Source: Lingula anatina (Eukaryota > Brachiopoda > Lingulata > Lingulida > Lingulidae). From it: a stretch of 60,000 bases of DNA. A program made the position numbers and the translations under genes. The notes beneath the pieces are model-generated. The model did no database searches. It was not told the origin of the DNA and worked only from the letters and a program-made list of their open reading frames with translations. The stretch lies in contig NW_019775935.1 of assembly GCF_001039355.2 (NCBI RefSeq), forward strand, positions 561,570 through 621,569, in the 5' to 3' direction. Of this stretch, positions 26,986 through 40,484 are shown in pieces; position 1 is the first letter of the stretch; the number at the start of each line of letters is the position of its first letter.

Positions 26986-28657
26986 CTGTAAAAGTAGCTC
27001 TCACCTGTTTCAGTTTTGTGATCTGATCTCCTGAATCTGTCCACGTAGTTTCAAGGCAATGATAAACAGCATGGACGTTGACCCTAAGCAATGCTAAAAT
27101 ACCTCTGATGAATTTAAAACCTCACGTTTCGTACATGATGCTCAGGAGCGACAGACTGCCCAGGTGTTCTACATCGATGTGGTAGTCACCGTACATTCAT
27201 GGGGACGACGGGTGCGAAAAGGTACTCCATGGCCACCTTATCTGTCCCTGGCAACCCAACGCGCAATCCGCGAGTAAATACACCTCTCACTCCAAACACC
27301 CGGCGCAGCACCTGTCAACACTCCACAGTGAACCTGTAATCAGTCCGCTTTGAACAAGAGTTTGTAAATACGCTCTCGCGTCGGTTTTTAAAACAACAGC
27401 GTGATTAAGTATTCCGCATTATGGTTATTGATCCGATATTATATTGCAATGCAAAGGTGATTTATTACGTAACTCTGCTTGCTATTCGATAACATGTGCA
27501 CAGTTTTGTAAATGGCAATAACAAGGGGCTATTATTAGCATGAGCTGATTTGGAAAACAAATCAAGGGCTCCTTTGTGCATTAAATCAATGCCAAAAATG
27601 ACCACTTAATCTTTATTCCTTTAACAACGACCTGCTGTTATTCTAAAAGTTTAAGGCACTTCGACGCTCAAGGTAGTGGTTAAAAAATAATAACATTATA
27701 TTAAAATTCAATCAAATGTTAACTACCGTTAGAGAGAGCACCGCAGCTTACAGGTAACCCATAATATTAATACCCCCTCACCGTTTGAATTTGACTGTAA
27801 AATGTATTTCACTAAGCCAAACGTAATCGGCTTATCTTTTAAAAGTTATATTGAATTTTTCCACAGCTGCATTCACCTATTGCGCCGGTTACACTATATC
27901 CTATTGTCACTTATGAGACGTTTATTGGCACATGCACTTTTTAAAGTCAACACAAGGAGTCGAAAGGTGACAAAGTGTATTCAGTATGTGTGTATAACTC
28001 CAGTAAAGACAGATGGCTATTCAAATTCAAATAGCAACGCTTTAAGCCCTGCTTAAACAAAGAGCTTTTTTTCTCCAGTGTAAAGCAATACCACCGTACA
28101 AAAGAACTTTATAAGCACAATGACCAAGGTATATTATACAGTTGGGTATTTATGTCCCTGGAATTACTGAGTAATACTAGAATTGTGGTACATATAAAAT
28201 GTCTCAAATTGGTAGAGGGGTTTGGTATTAGGATTCGATTTAAAGTCACGTTAAAAAATTTACGCTAATTGATCTGCAGAGTCCGGCAGTTAAGTTACAG
28301 GCGTTGTAGTCACCAAAATCGATCATTTTGTTTGTGCGACGGCTCACGAAAATCTAGCTATGAACTTATTGAGCAGCGCGCAATTATATGAACTAATGGG
28401 GAAGACTTCATAATTAATTTACAGATTTCGGTGCTGCGATTAGGTAACAAGGTTAAGAAGTTGGTGGGTGGCGAGGGCGCAGCAGTGAAATCTCGTATCA
28501 ATCCTGGCCCTTTGCATTTTCTAACTTATTCACGCTACAGAAGCTTGTTCAAAATGATTATAAAGTATGTGTAGAAACATTAGAAAGCTAAATTTGCGTT
28601 AAGGTAGCGTACATTATTAACCTTATTTTAACTACACTTGCAATATTATTGTTAACG
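26986..28657. other. LRR gene upstream region, nothing coding seen
   Basis: This stretch probably contains the promoter and 5' UTR of the minus-strand LRR gene. A donor-like CAG|GTGAGAG lies about 20 bp before its ATG, followed by an acceptor-like TTTTACAG. The rest shows no supported exon. The short plus-strand frame at 27802-28056 is not family-like. Confidence 0.4.
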
Positions 28658-28921
28658 TTATACCGCTGTGGTATACCAGGGGCTTCTTACATCTTCTAAA
28701 CGAATGAGAAAAACCCCTTCTTGGCCTTTCCCTGTATCATCAAAAAATATTTTTAATAGCTGACAACGGCCTTTTTCACATCGTGCGGTATAATTATCTG
28801 TATTGCATCGTCGAGCATTTCCTATTTCTTTCATGTGCGACCAAAGTGTGCCCTTACGCCCGCCGAATCGATTTCGTAGCTCAACTAGCACAATCCAGTC
28901 TTCATTACGCAGTAGCTTTAT
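28658..28921 (-). other. Short Myb/SANT-like open frame, possibly an exon or transposon relic
   Basis: On the minus strand a frame is open from a stop just above 28921 down to TAA at 28658-28660. Its first 35 residues fit the SANT/Myb helix pattern: ED..(L)..EL..RFGG....LW..(M)..(I)G, with the second tryptophan at the expected place. A following NARRCNTDNYTARC stretch resembles the third helix. There is no clear ATG before the domain and the first conserved Trp is absent, so this is either an internal exon or a decayed copy of a DNA-binding or transposon-derived gene. The call rests on pattern recognition only. Confidence 0.3.
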
Positions 28922-29559
28922 TTATTGTTATATTGTTATAACACATACGCTGTACCTGTGCTAATAAGAGTTTAAAGGGGTAAAATATATACAGATATAC
29001 ATATAACAGTTATGTGTTATAATGAAATTTTTACGCACACAGTTTATTTACTAACCCCAGGTAAACGGGAACGTGTGGAACTTATCTATGTACATGCTCC
29101 ATATAAACAAAAATTGTACACGGCTTTTGCGATTAAAGTCAAAATCAAGATAAGTTTTTATACAATGAAGTTTAGGTCGTGATCGCATAACGTTGTCATG
29201 TTACTATAGGGAGAAATTTCGCCTTAATATGTTAATAAATAAGACACACCTATATTTAATACGTGCCTGATTTTAAATTAGCAAGCCCTATCTAAAACGC
29301 CACTGGTAATGTGAGATAATGTAAAAGTTATTATAAACGTATTCGTTTCCTATAAACAAAGATAAACTTCTTGGCGCATAATTACAGAAATATTTTGTGT
29401 TGTGGCAGAAGAGTATTGAGGTAGATTGCCCTCTAAAATAGAAGGTTTTTGTCTTACGAAAAGATAGATAATGAAAATTGTAAGCTTGCGAAGATAAATT
29501 CATTCGATGATAATTTGCATTGTTGGAATTTAAATTCCTAGAGCTTAGAAGCAATCGTC

Positions 29560-31581
29560 ATGGTCGTATGTACCCTGACAGTCGTTTTATTTATTTGTGG
29601 AGTCGTCGTTAAAGGTTTGTGATATATCTCCTTATATACTTTATATTGACATGCTTGACATGCGTTACTATGTCATGAAATTTGCAAAGGACTTTTAGTG
29701 TTTCTCATGAAACTGAGTAAAACGGCGTGCAATATCATGAATAAAATGCTTAGCTTTCAATAATTTGTGATTTGTTTTGTTTTGATCAATTGGTAGAATG
29801 TAGAATGCGTCGTTTTAAATGTGGAATACCGCCCATCATTGTTAGTTTTTTACTAAAATAAAATGAACGGACATGAAATTTGTAGAAGATTTTAATGTTT
29901 CTGAATCAAAATGCATTACTCGGAAATAAAAATGATTTTGTGTCGTTTATAACAATGGAAATGAATCCTTATGTTTTACGGAACAGGAAACACTGTATAT
30001 GATTCTTGTAACTTCGAGCAAGACCTATGCGGCTGGACACAGGACAACACTACAGATGACGGCAATTGGAAAAGATGGAGAGGACGCACCCCCACGAGTT
30101 CCACTGGTCCCTTGTATGATCATACAACAGGAACAAGTTATGGTAATGAAAGTATTAATACATCAACATACGGCAATACTGTAATATAAATGCATGTCAT
30201 GATGTTTGGAATAAGCAGGTACTATAGACGTGTTTCGCTTAAAAATAAATTAGGAGTTTTTCAATGTATGATATGAATTTGGAAAAATGGAAAAAAATAA
30301 CGCTATGGCTGCAATTCCAATGTTTTGCAGTCCATGCTATTTGAGCGAATAGCGATTGGCATCTTACCGTGATAATCTTGAAGCACTAAGTTGTAGGGCC
30401 TAATAATTTCAATATGTTATTTATGAAATGGCAGAGAATGTTTAAAACCAGGTGAGGGCTTAATTGGTACATCTTTTGATGTTTTGTTTTAATTAAACAT
30501 TTGTTTAGGGGTTTTCATGTATATGGAATCAAGCTACACGAACAAGACTGATAAATTGCGCCTGGTGTCACCTTTGTTTCAACCAGAACAAAGTCGCAGT
30601 GGCTTCGAACTCTGGTATCATATGTTTGATAAACCTTTCGATTTCGGACTCAGTTAAGAGGATCGTAAGTGAGCTTGAAAATCATATTCGCATGGTAATA
30701 ACATTGCTGTTTATAAATTACATACGGCTTACTTGGTAATTGATTAATAGCACAGGAAGGATATGTTGACGGAAAATCTTCTATTAGCTATACATTGACA
30801 TATAAGATTGAAAAGTAAAGTGACGCCCTTTCCACACCTTCTCTTTTGCAAATTCAGCAGTGAACTTCGATGTATTTTTCTTTTAGATATTGGCCAATTG
30901 AATGTGCATATCCAGGTTAAAGGTTCTAAAAAAATCACACCTGTATTTAGTGACCAGGGTAACCATGGAAATGTATGGATCCATGGTAACATGACCATCC
31001 CATGTCAAACACAATCATTCCAGGTAACCCAACCATTTCAATAAATGATAATTGGTAATATATCGTAATTTTGACAATTTCGACAATAATAATAAAAGAA
31101 AATAACAAATATTATTATCACATGTTCATCATCATCTTTAGATTATAATTGAGGCTGTCGATACGACTGGCACTACCATAAGTGACATCGCCGTGGATGA
31201 TTTGAAGTTTCACCAATGTGATGGTGAGTGTTTCCATTCGTGTAATTGTGTAGAACAAATATGTTTGAAAGTACACTCAGATAAGTATGTAAATAAACAA
31301 ATTAATTGGAATTGTAGACACATTCATAATGTAAAAGAATCAATTAAGTTTTAATACGCTTGTGTTTCATTTAATTTCTTGTCATTAATCATTCTCATGT
31401 TTCATTTTTTATTTTAATTTTATTTTAAAAAAGTAAAAGGAAGGAACAACTACATATAAAGTAATTACATTTGATTTCAGAGGGTCAGCGATTGGTTTGT
31501 CCAACAACAACTGTCACAACGACCCAGGCAACAACCGGTTTCAGGGCCAAATATAGCGGTAAGGTGTTGCATGGAATATAA
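29560..31581 (+). pseudogene. MAM gene copy A (type I), truncated pseudogene
   Basis: Exons by comparison with copy B: 29560-29614 (signal peptide, 18 codons), 29987-30142, 30509-30664, 30887-31023, 31142-31223, and 31481 to the stop at 31579-31581. All splice sites are GT..AG and phases match B. The MAM signature is clear ([51 protein letters not shown]). Two lesions break the copy. In the third exon a CAA codon has become TAA (30655-30657), and the conserved Cys before FELWYHM is Gly. After the short Thr-rich start of exon 6 the copy diverges from B and reaches a stop, with no mucin stalk or membrane span found downstream to 34379. A product ending at 30655 would lack the second half of the MAM fold. 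Non-functional is the simplest reading. Confidence 0.8.
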
Positions 31582-33056
31582 CATCAATATTTGGTATTAC
31601 GATGAGCAACATACATTCTTCAGATCAAACAGTAGATCTGCATATCTAATTTTTATCAAAATCGGGTCGGAGTGTGGGCTCTGCAGAAGGTTGACAAAAG
31701 GTAGCGGATTGCTGTGTTCATATTATTGGGTTTCCAACGATCGAAATCTAAATTCCATTTTAGCAGATATAGCCTTGGAGTATAGATACACTGGTTTCTC
31801 ATCCCCTTTTTCAAGATTGCCTTTGACTTGGGCAAGGTAAATGAGTAATCAGTATATATTAACGTCACGTTGACTTCTTCATCTTCATCTTAATCTTTGA
31901 TCTACATGTAATAAATATGAATGTTGTTATTATTAAATGCTTTTGATATTGCAAAATAAAAATATATATTCATTTTCAGTTTATTCCTATTGTCATATTA
32001 TCTTGAGCTCAGTAATTCAATTATTTGTAATGTGTTCATACCTTACTCATAGCACATAATTTCCCCATTTTTTGTGTGTTTTCCTTAACACTTCTTAATC
32101 ATACCACGCCGTCAAGCCTTTATCAGATGTGAATAGTGGTGTTAGGTACCGGTATAATGCTTATTTGTCTGAAATATCTTCTTTATTAGCTATCAGCCTG
32201 TTACACTGTTCCCATATTTGTAATATATTTTATAGCTACGTTTTAAACTACATTTGCATAACCATGGAAAGTTTCAATAGAAATCCTATTTACATTGGGC
32301 TTAGATATTTTTCTTTTAATTTCTGGTCTCTGACATGGTTATGTTTGCATAAAATATGATTGGCACAATTAAGAACACATAAAACGGAAACGAACGTTAA
32401 TGTATACCTCATACTACATGTCTATATTAAAACTCACCCTAGGATCTCCACTGTACGTAAACTAGGCCTAATTGTTGCCGATCGCTTATGTGCTTCCTTG
32501 TAGGCAAACGTGGAAAGGCGAAGATTGAGCTGTATTCGCGGGTATTATTGCCAAGGTATGATGCACAGTCTTTTTTTCTATTATAGATATTAAATTTTTC
32601 GAATTTCGTGGAAAAAGGGCCATTGTATATTTTTCTGTTCTAAACATATTTTTGAGGACAACGGATTTTGTAAATTTTGAATTATAGTAGCCCAAGTGAC
32701 TATTGATTATCAATTGTTTGCAGGATTCTCGTAATAGCCAATTCAGAGAAAAAGAAAGGAAGCTTTGGAAACAACATTAGTGGATCAAAAAACATTGTAT
32801 AAAATACAAGAAGTCGGCACAAGAGCTACATATACATGCAGATCTGAAAACTTTGGGATTGAGTATGATACATGTATACCTTTACCTCTTTCTCTCCCAA
32901 GACGATGATGCGAGAGAAAAAAATGAAGGTAGCAGCCAGCGTAAATGACAGACGACTCAATCGCTTAAGGCACTCTATTGTGCCGAGTCATTTCAGTAGT
33001 TAATTTAACGTCCTTACAGTGATGGTGGAATACCATAATAAATGACAACGTGAGTT

Positions 33057-33091
<35 letters not shown>

Positions 33092-34379
33092 TTTTGTTGC
33101 TTTACCCGATATTTGTTTATATGTCGAAACAGTTCCATCTACAAGAACTTTCAACAAAACGAAATACACATACATGTGAACGTACGTCTTTTACTTTTAA
33201 AAATAAATTATGTAATCAAATAAAAAGCTTTGTTCTCTTAAAACAATACCATATTGCTACTTTTGTAAACAGGCTTAAAATGTCAGGATACTAGTAATGG
33301 AGAAATGCTGAAAATGCACTGCTGCATGATTGAAACATTACAACTGGGATCCCCTTTAAAAATGAAATGAGGAATGTGACAATCCAGCACACTGTATGAA
33401 TACTTTGTCTCGTTATCAATACCACCTACCAATCCAATATATAAGTGCGAGTTCACTCCAGCATTGGTAACAAAACAACCAAAACTCTAGGATTTCCAAT
33501 AGTTTAGAATCAATGCAACCTCTCCTTGTATTTCTCGCGCAGATACCCTTCCTATAGACAAAACATTATAACAACAGCTCCTTAAGAAGCGATATGTGAC
33601 AAAGGCTGCATTCAGAAAAATGGACTAACTAGTCCACTAGCCAAATATGGCCGGCCCACTTAAATACGTTCCCAGTGACAATTACCGGATTAGACGGCAA
33701 GCTTTTTAGGCGGTCGCCATATTTGAATAGTAAGTCATCTGTTCTGCATGCAGCCATATAATGTTCATTGAGAGTAAGAACCGAGGTTGACGTCATCACA
33801 GCTCTGCAGAGGTAGGAACAGTGAATGCAAATGGGTAACCTCCACTTATTGAATCCCTTCTTCGTGAACGTTTTATGTGAGTTTTGAATTTTTTGCGTAA
33901 AAAGGGAGTAGAAACAGTGAAAAATACATGCTTTTATGACTCTCTGTGTATTATTCTAGCCTCACCCAAATCAACGATGTTTTTTATTTGTCTAGATCGT
34001 GATCGCACCGTTTCTATGCCATGGTATCTAAATGGTGATATTAAAGCATAAGACACACCTAAATTCAATACGTGTTTCATGCAAAATTAGCAAACCCTAT
34101 CTAAAACACCACAGGTAATGTGAGATAATGCAAAAGTTAGTATATACAAGTAACCAAAGTCATTCGTCTCCTATAAACAAGGGTAAACTTGTTAATGCAT
34201 AATGATAGCAATATACTATGGGTTATTTTAGAGGCACAGTGAAGCGGATTGGCCTCTGAATCAGAAGATTTTTGTCTTTTGAGAAGATAGATTATGAAAC
34301 AGTAAGATCGGAAACCTATACAAGTGTTAAAAATTTATACTGTTGAAATTTAAAGCTTTAAACCAGAGAGACAACCGTC
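31582..34379. other. Spacer between MAM copies A and B
   Basis: No exon is supported. The stretch contains a (TTTA)n run near 33055-33095, and from about 33993 the duplicated upstream flank of MAM gene B, which presumably includes its promoter. No stalk or membrane exon belonging to copy A is present. Confidence 0.5.
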
Positions 34380-35405
34380 ATGGTAGTGTGTACCCTGACA
34401 GTCGTTTTATTTTTGTGTGGAGTAGTCGTTCAAGGTTTGTGCTTTATGTCTTTATATATGTCGACATGCCGAGTTGTTTGCTTTCGTGTAAAATGCAGTG
34501 CAAGGGCATGGGACTTTCAGTGTTTCTGATAAACTAATTAAAAAATGGTGGAATATCATGAACAAAATGATTATTTTGATAGAGTACATTTGGGTTTCGA
34601 AAATTCTTGGTTTGTTTCATTTTAATTGTTTATACTGTGTACAATGAGCTCCCACGTTTTTAAAATATGGAATACTGTTTACTAGAGTCAAATAAAATTA
34701 AATAATCAGGCAAAAAATTGAAGGAGCTTTCAATGTTTATGAAGCAAAATGAATTACTCGGAAACAAAAATAATTTTGTGTTGATGTTAATGAACTCTCG
34801 TGTTTTTAAACAGGAAACACTGTATATAATTCTTGTAACTTCGAGCAAGACCAATGCGGCTGGACACAGGACAACAATACAGATGACGGCAATTGGAAAA
34901 GATGGAGAGGACGCACCCCCACGAGTTCCACTGGTCCCTTGTATGATCATACAACAGGAACAAGTTATGGTAATGAAAGTATTAATACATCAATATACGG
35001 CAATACTGTAATATAAATGCATGTCATGATGTTTGAAATAAGCAGGTACTATAAGACGTGTGTTGCTTAAAAATAAATTAGGGGTTTTTAAATGTATGAT
35101 ATGAATTTGGAAAAATGGGGTAAAAATAACGCTAGGGCTGCATTACCAATGTTTTATATTGTATAATGCTGCTATTTGAGCGAATAGCGATTGGCATCTT
35201 ACCGTGATAATCTCGAAACACTAAGTTGTAATAATTTCAATATGTTTGTTATGAAATGGCAGAGAATATTTAAAACTACCCTCTACCAGGGCGACTGATA
35301 GATTTTTACAGATATTCACAGATATGTTTAAAATCAGGTTTATTGTTGAGGGCTTAAATGGTATATCTTCCGATGTTTTGTTTAATATTACTAACATGTA
35401 TATTT

Positions 35406-35449
<44 letters not shown>

Positions 35450-37723
35450 TAGGGTTTTTCATGTATATGGAATCAAGCCACACGAACAAGACTGATAAAT
35501 TGCGCCTGATGTCACCTTTGTTTCAACCAGAACAGAGTCGCAGTTGCTTCGAATTCTGGTATCATATGTTTGATAAACCTTTCGATTTCGGACTCAGTCA
35601 AGAGGATCGTAAGTGAGCTTGGAAATCATACAAATCATATTCGCTTGGTACATGTAATAACAATGCTGCTTGGAAATTACTTATGGCTTACTTGGTCTTT
35701 GATTAATATAAAATGAAAGATGTGTTGACGGTAATTAGTATATTAGCTATACATATACATATACATATACATGAATATACAAGATGGAAAATTGAAGTGA
35801 CGCCATTTCCACCCCTTCTCTTTTGCAAACTAAGCAGTGAACAATCGATGTTTTTTCTTTTAGATATTGGCCAATTGAATGTGCATATCCAGGCTAAAGG
35901 TTCTGAAAAATTCACACCTGTATTTAGTGACCAGGGTAACCATGGAAATGTATGGATGCATGGCAATATGACCATCCCATGTCAAACACAGCCATTCCAG
36001 GTAACCCAACCATTTCAATAATTTAAGCAGTGTTTTTTGGCTTAGTTTATAATATATGGTGCTTGTGACGATTTCAACAATATTAGTATGGATGATCTTA
36101 TATTTAAATTAATACTTTTATCACTTCTTTAGATTATAATTGAGGCTGTCGACACGACTGGCACTACAATAAGTGACATCGCCGTGGATGATTTGAAGTT
36201 TTTCCAGTGTGATGGTGAGTAAAAGACCTGCATTGTGTAAATGCTCACCGAATGTGTGAGAAAAGTTTGAATAAAATAATTTTTAAAAAATATTTTTATT
36301 GTGAAATGAAAAACCTCATATGCTAGTGGTATTTTATTAAATTTTATGTCACTTGTGGGAATCATGCGAGATGACCCTAAGTCTCGCGAGAGAGTTTAAA
36401 ATTACGCGTGGTTTCGTGGGATTTGGAGGAGAACGCAATCAGGAATAATGAAAGAGTAGTACAGTCTTTTGCACAACACTACACAACAGTACATATGTTT
36501 TGCGCGTTACTTGAGTATTGCTTTCTAAGATGACATTATTGCTAGAAGGTTATTATCTGTGACCATTACAATTCTTTATAGTTTTCATTTCATTTAACCT
36601 TATTCATTTATATTTTTTAATATTTTCTATAGAGGGTCAATACCTTACCTGTCCAACGACAACCATCAAAACAACCCCAACCCCAACCACAACCACCACG
36701 ACTATGGTCACCACAACCACCACCAAAGCCACCACAACCACAACAACCCCTACCACGACAGTCACTCAGATGATATCAACCATCCCCATGCAGACCACCA
36801 GAGTCAGCCCTACACCTGCAAAACAGACACCTTTTCCTGCAGTGCCGACTCCTCGCCCAGGGGGTATTGCTCCCACTTTGGCACCACCGATACCTACTTC
36901 CCATATCATTGTTCCCACGTTGGCGCCACCAATGCCGACGATGGCCCCACCTACACTGGTTCCTATGGTGCCCACGATGATCCAAACTGATCCCATTCAT
37001 GCTTGGTCTGCACATTATACAACACCCACCACGCCACCGACAAGCAGACCGACAAAAAGTAGCACCACCCCTAACACGCCAACCTCCAAGCTTCATGTAG
37101 GCCTAGGAACGACTACGAAATCTCAGACCAAAAATCCCAAACAAACTACGCCTACAGGTATTAAAACAACAGCGCCACCGACAAGCAGACCAACTAAAGG
37201 TAGTACCGCTCCCAATAAGCCAATCTCCAAGCAACCTTTAGTCCTCGGAAAGATTTCTACGACCAAAATTCCGTCAAGTCAAGTCAATAGTGCATCACCA
37301 ACATTACTGTCTTCTACAAATCCACACCCGGGGAAGGTACCCGTGACGCAAGCACAATCCCAAGCAAACTTCAATACGAACTCTCCCTTCACAGAACAAG
37401 TGACCTCTGGCTTGGAAAATGCCACTTTCGACCAGACAACTTCTCAGAGTTCTTCTTATCGGGTGTCCGCGACAACGGCATCCAACCATGGTACCAACCC
37501 AGGAAAGAATGGCGTCGAGAAGCAAACTGGGGGAGCAGGAGGTCAACAGGACATCGTTCCCATAGCGGTCGGAGCAAGCTTAGGAGGGTTGGTGTTGCTG
37601 GGTTTAACAGGGCTACTACTCTGGTATTTTATCTCAAAAAGAAAAGGACAAAAAGGAGTGAGCCCCAGACCCTCCATGTCGAATATTGAAAACTCACCAA
37701 AGGTTTACACAGAGAGCCTTTAA
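34380..37723 (+). CDS. MAM gene copy B (type I): single-pass MAM-mucin membrane protein, intact
   Basis: Exons: 34380-34434, 34814-34969, 35453-35608, 35864-36000, 36133-36214, 36633-37723. Spliced length is 1677 nt, 558 codons plus stop, with all GT..AG sites in consistent phases. Residues 1-18 form a signal peptide. Residues 26-194 form one MAM domain, an extracellular adhesion module of meprins, neuropilins and receptor phosphatases, with Cys at 26, 33, 102, 162 and 194. Residues about 203-500 are a Thr/Pro/Ser-rich stalk likely to carry O-glycans, holding an imperfect internal duplication spaced 47 codons. Residues about 503-528 are a membrane span followed by a basic stop-transfer SKRK. 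The roughly 30-residue cytosolic tail ends in TESL, which fits a class III PDZ ligand (acidic at -2). It is the only complete MAM copy in the window. Expected role: cell-surface recognition or adhesion; the ligand is unknown. Confidence 0.85.
35411..35444. repeat. (AT)n microsatellite in intron 2 of MAM gene B
   Basis: Pure AT tract of about 34 bp just upstream of the exon 3 acceptor. It is absent from the matching intron of copies A and C', so it arose or expanded after duplication. Confidence 0.9.
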
Positions 37724-39436
37724 AGACACTATGATACGTCCGCTGTTTTTGTGGAGTACTAGTGTTATCGACCCGAGAAACATTGAAGGGAATTAACTTA
37801 TTAATTATGAAATACATGTAGAACCAAACCTTATCGAGGCATGGATGCAAATCTCTTTTACAACAGCCTCAATGATAACTGAGCCATTGTATATTATTTC
37901 TGATTCTAATTTTTGCAACGCCCTACTGCTGATGTAAATACATGTGGCTGATGAGTACGGAAATGACTCGATTTTTTCAATGGGCAAAAATGATCCATCT
38001 TTTAGATACCTAATTTTGGAATCATTAGAATTATATTTCCGTGTAGCATTTTTGGTGTTTTACCGTATACAATAGCGCTTAGAGAGTAAACCTGTTTTTC
38101 AATTTTGTTATCACTTAATAGGAATTTCACTATTTTTCAGAATTTATGACTTTCCAAAATTCAGTATCTGTATATTCACAATTTTCTCCAATTGATTACT
38201 GTATTGTGATTATATGTCTACGTACTGTATGTCACAAATATAGAAGAAAATATCGAAGGATTCACAGTATGGAATTTAGGGTATAAAATTGGCTACATCT
38301 TGGTGTCAAGAAGAAAATGACTCACCTTATCGCAGCTTTCACACTATTTATGTGCTCGTGTTCATCAATGGCAATATATTCAAAAAGTCATTTGAGATGG
38401 TTACCTCACGGTCATTTAACTACTTGGGAAAGATCAGCTTAATTAAATTCTCTAAATCAAGTCAACAACCGCTTCATTACTACTTGTAGTGAGCGATATG
38501 AATAAAATATTGTTACCACCTCACTCATATGGTTATTATACTATGTGAAAATGAATGTGGCTCTGGGTAACACCCAGGTGTCGAACTGCTTATTTATAAT
38601 TTTGACGATATAGCAAAATACATAGATCATGCTTAAGTGTTCTTCTGAATGTGGGTGCTCTAGAGAAAAATGGAGCATACAATTAAAAAAGGTACTGTTC
38701 ACAGCTTACGCAACAGCGGGAGATAGATAAATATTAGAAGGAAGGAAAAAGGCTCCCTCCTCCTTGAACAGACGCGAAGGCATTACGGCAACAACTGGAA
38801 AATGTTTGAAAACGAATCCATTGGTAAATTTATTGATAAATAAATAAACAAATAAATAAACAACTGCCTCATTTTTTATTAGTAACCTCTAGTCATAGGT
38901 CTTTTATTCTACTGTCGAATGATTTTAATAATTCAAATAAACAATTAACTAACAAAAGTATTAGTTAATGATTTCACCCTCTATTTAATTTCATATTTCC
39001 AAAAGTTTCATTTAAACGTTTTATTAAAACATTAAAATAAAGAATAAGTGGAACACACTTCCTATAATATCTCTAAAAATGCACTTAATTATTTTAATAT
39101 ATATTGTGATTTTATTACACTGATTGTAATAATCGTTTGGAAAGAGGGTAATATGTAAATGCAAAATTAAAAACAACAACAAAAACAACAGAAAAAAAAC
39201 ATGATTATAAGAAGAAGAAGAAGAAGAAAAAGAACAACGACAACTTAGACCACAGCGCAAGACTTGAGTGTGAGAAACGAATTTTGTACTTCGTTGTCTT
39301 CGTACATGTATATTGCTTTCCTTAGACCTGACGATTTCCTTTCTGGAAGTTTATCCAGCATGCTTTGGTCACTTGATTTATCAGGTGAAATTTCGGTTTA
39401 AAAGGATCAAATTCAAACGCGTTCAGGGTACATCTA
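37724..39436. other. 3' UTR of MAM gene B and tail-to-tail spacer
   Basis: This holds the 3' UTR of copy B and then the spacer up to the 3' end of the minus-strand EPDR copy 1. The whole stretch is duplicated at 47460-48987 and, in shorter form, at 55044-56542. AAATA-type and GAA-type short repeats lie near 38835-38865 and 39210-39235. No separate gene was seen. Confidence 0.6.
38501..38506 (+). terminator. Polyadenylation signal candidate for MAM gene B
   Basis: AATAAA about 780 nt past the stop codon, conserved at the same place in the copies at 48061 and 55785. Confidence 0.5.
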
Positions 39437-40450
39437 CTACTTCCCTGGGGGACAGTAGCTCGGCAGGTTAAATATCCCCGGGTTCTTTATCCCAGCCGTA
39501 ACATTTTCAAAGGTTAAACTTGTCAGCCTAAACTTATCTGAAATAAATAAATAAAATAATTAATTAATTAATAAAATTGAAACAAAACCAAATAATATTA
39601 GGCCTGTACAACGAAAGTCTATCACAATCACAATATCTGTCCTTTATCTTCTAAAAGACTGACATTTTTTCAAAATTACCCAAGAATTGCCTTTTTTTCA
39701 TTATGGTATAAATTATATAGTTGTACATCCTACCTGGGACAGTTGATCTTCTTGTCTCCGACACCGGCCAGCATGTCTTGGACTCCACTTCATACACGGT
39801 GGCTTGGCTCGCTGCAGGTGCGTCAACGTACCAACGATCTACCTCGAGGGTCTGCGATAAGAGGTACGTGCCTTGGAATTGTGCATTGGCTGTGTATAAG
39901 CAGATATATGTGCAGTTGAAAGCGTTTAGGTATCATGTGAAATATCGGAAAGACACATGAATTTAAACGTGCTCACAGATTACCGGTTTGAAGGGCATGG
40001 ATGTCTGCCGTTATGCATGTCCAACAGGAATATATTTCCTAGCTGCGTATAAATACAGCTGGGAATCTAGTTCTGGACAGGACAGTACGTCCATGGGAAC
40101 AAATGTTCATAGGACATGGGGCACATGCATTCCTTTCACATCGGCATGTAGTGTTTTCATATGGTTGGGCCGGTTGTCACATCTAACACATTTAACACAA
40201 TCCACAATCGATGACGCACTATATGCATCAGAAACAATGCACATGTACTAGAACCGATCTAACCGCTCGGTATAAAAATGGCGTAGAAGTTGATAAGCAC
40301 ACTTTCATATCTTAGCATATTGTGTACATTTCCTTTTGAATCAAAGTGGGCATACAGATTGACAGCAATTTTAATTGACAAAAGTATCTTCGTATTAATT
40401 TGTTTTATTCAATAGATAGATTAAATCCGAGCTCAGTATTTGTAGGTCTC

Positions 40451-40484
<34 letters not shown>

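Larger units (their letters stand above)
29174..36660 (+). repeat. Direct segmental duplication carrying MAM genes A and B
   Basis: The block from about 29174 to 31500 (gene A with its upstream flank) is repeated from about 33993 to 36660 (gene B). Upstream sequence aligns too: both share a GATCGTGATCGCA-type word followed by ATACGTG, a 'CCCTATCTAAAACxCCAC' word and GTAATGTGAGATAATG. Exons and introns match almost base for base until within A's exon 6. Homology ends there, because A lacks the stalk and membrane part. Confidence 0.8.

Noticed and set aside
36766-37096. Gly/Trp-rich minus-strand ORFs opposite the stalk of gene B
   Set aside because: Antisense shadows of Thr/Pro codon repeats, with no independent support.
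39451-39500. tRNA-like word (GGGTTCTTTATCCC) in the spacer
   Set aside because: It is the antisense of the EPDR last exon. No A box or cloverleaf can be formed.
40453-40483. Possible CRISPR or tandem-array signal from repeated CA tracts
   Set aside because: Ordinary dinucleotide microsatellites in duplicated introns of an animal genome.
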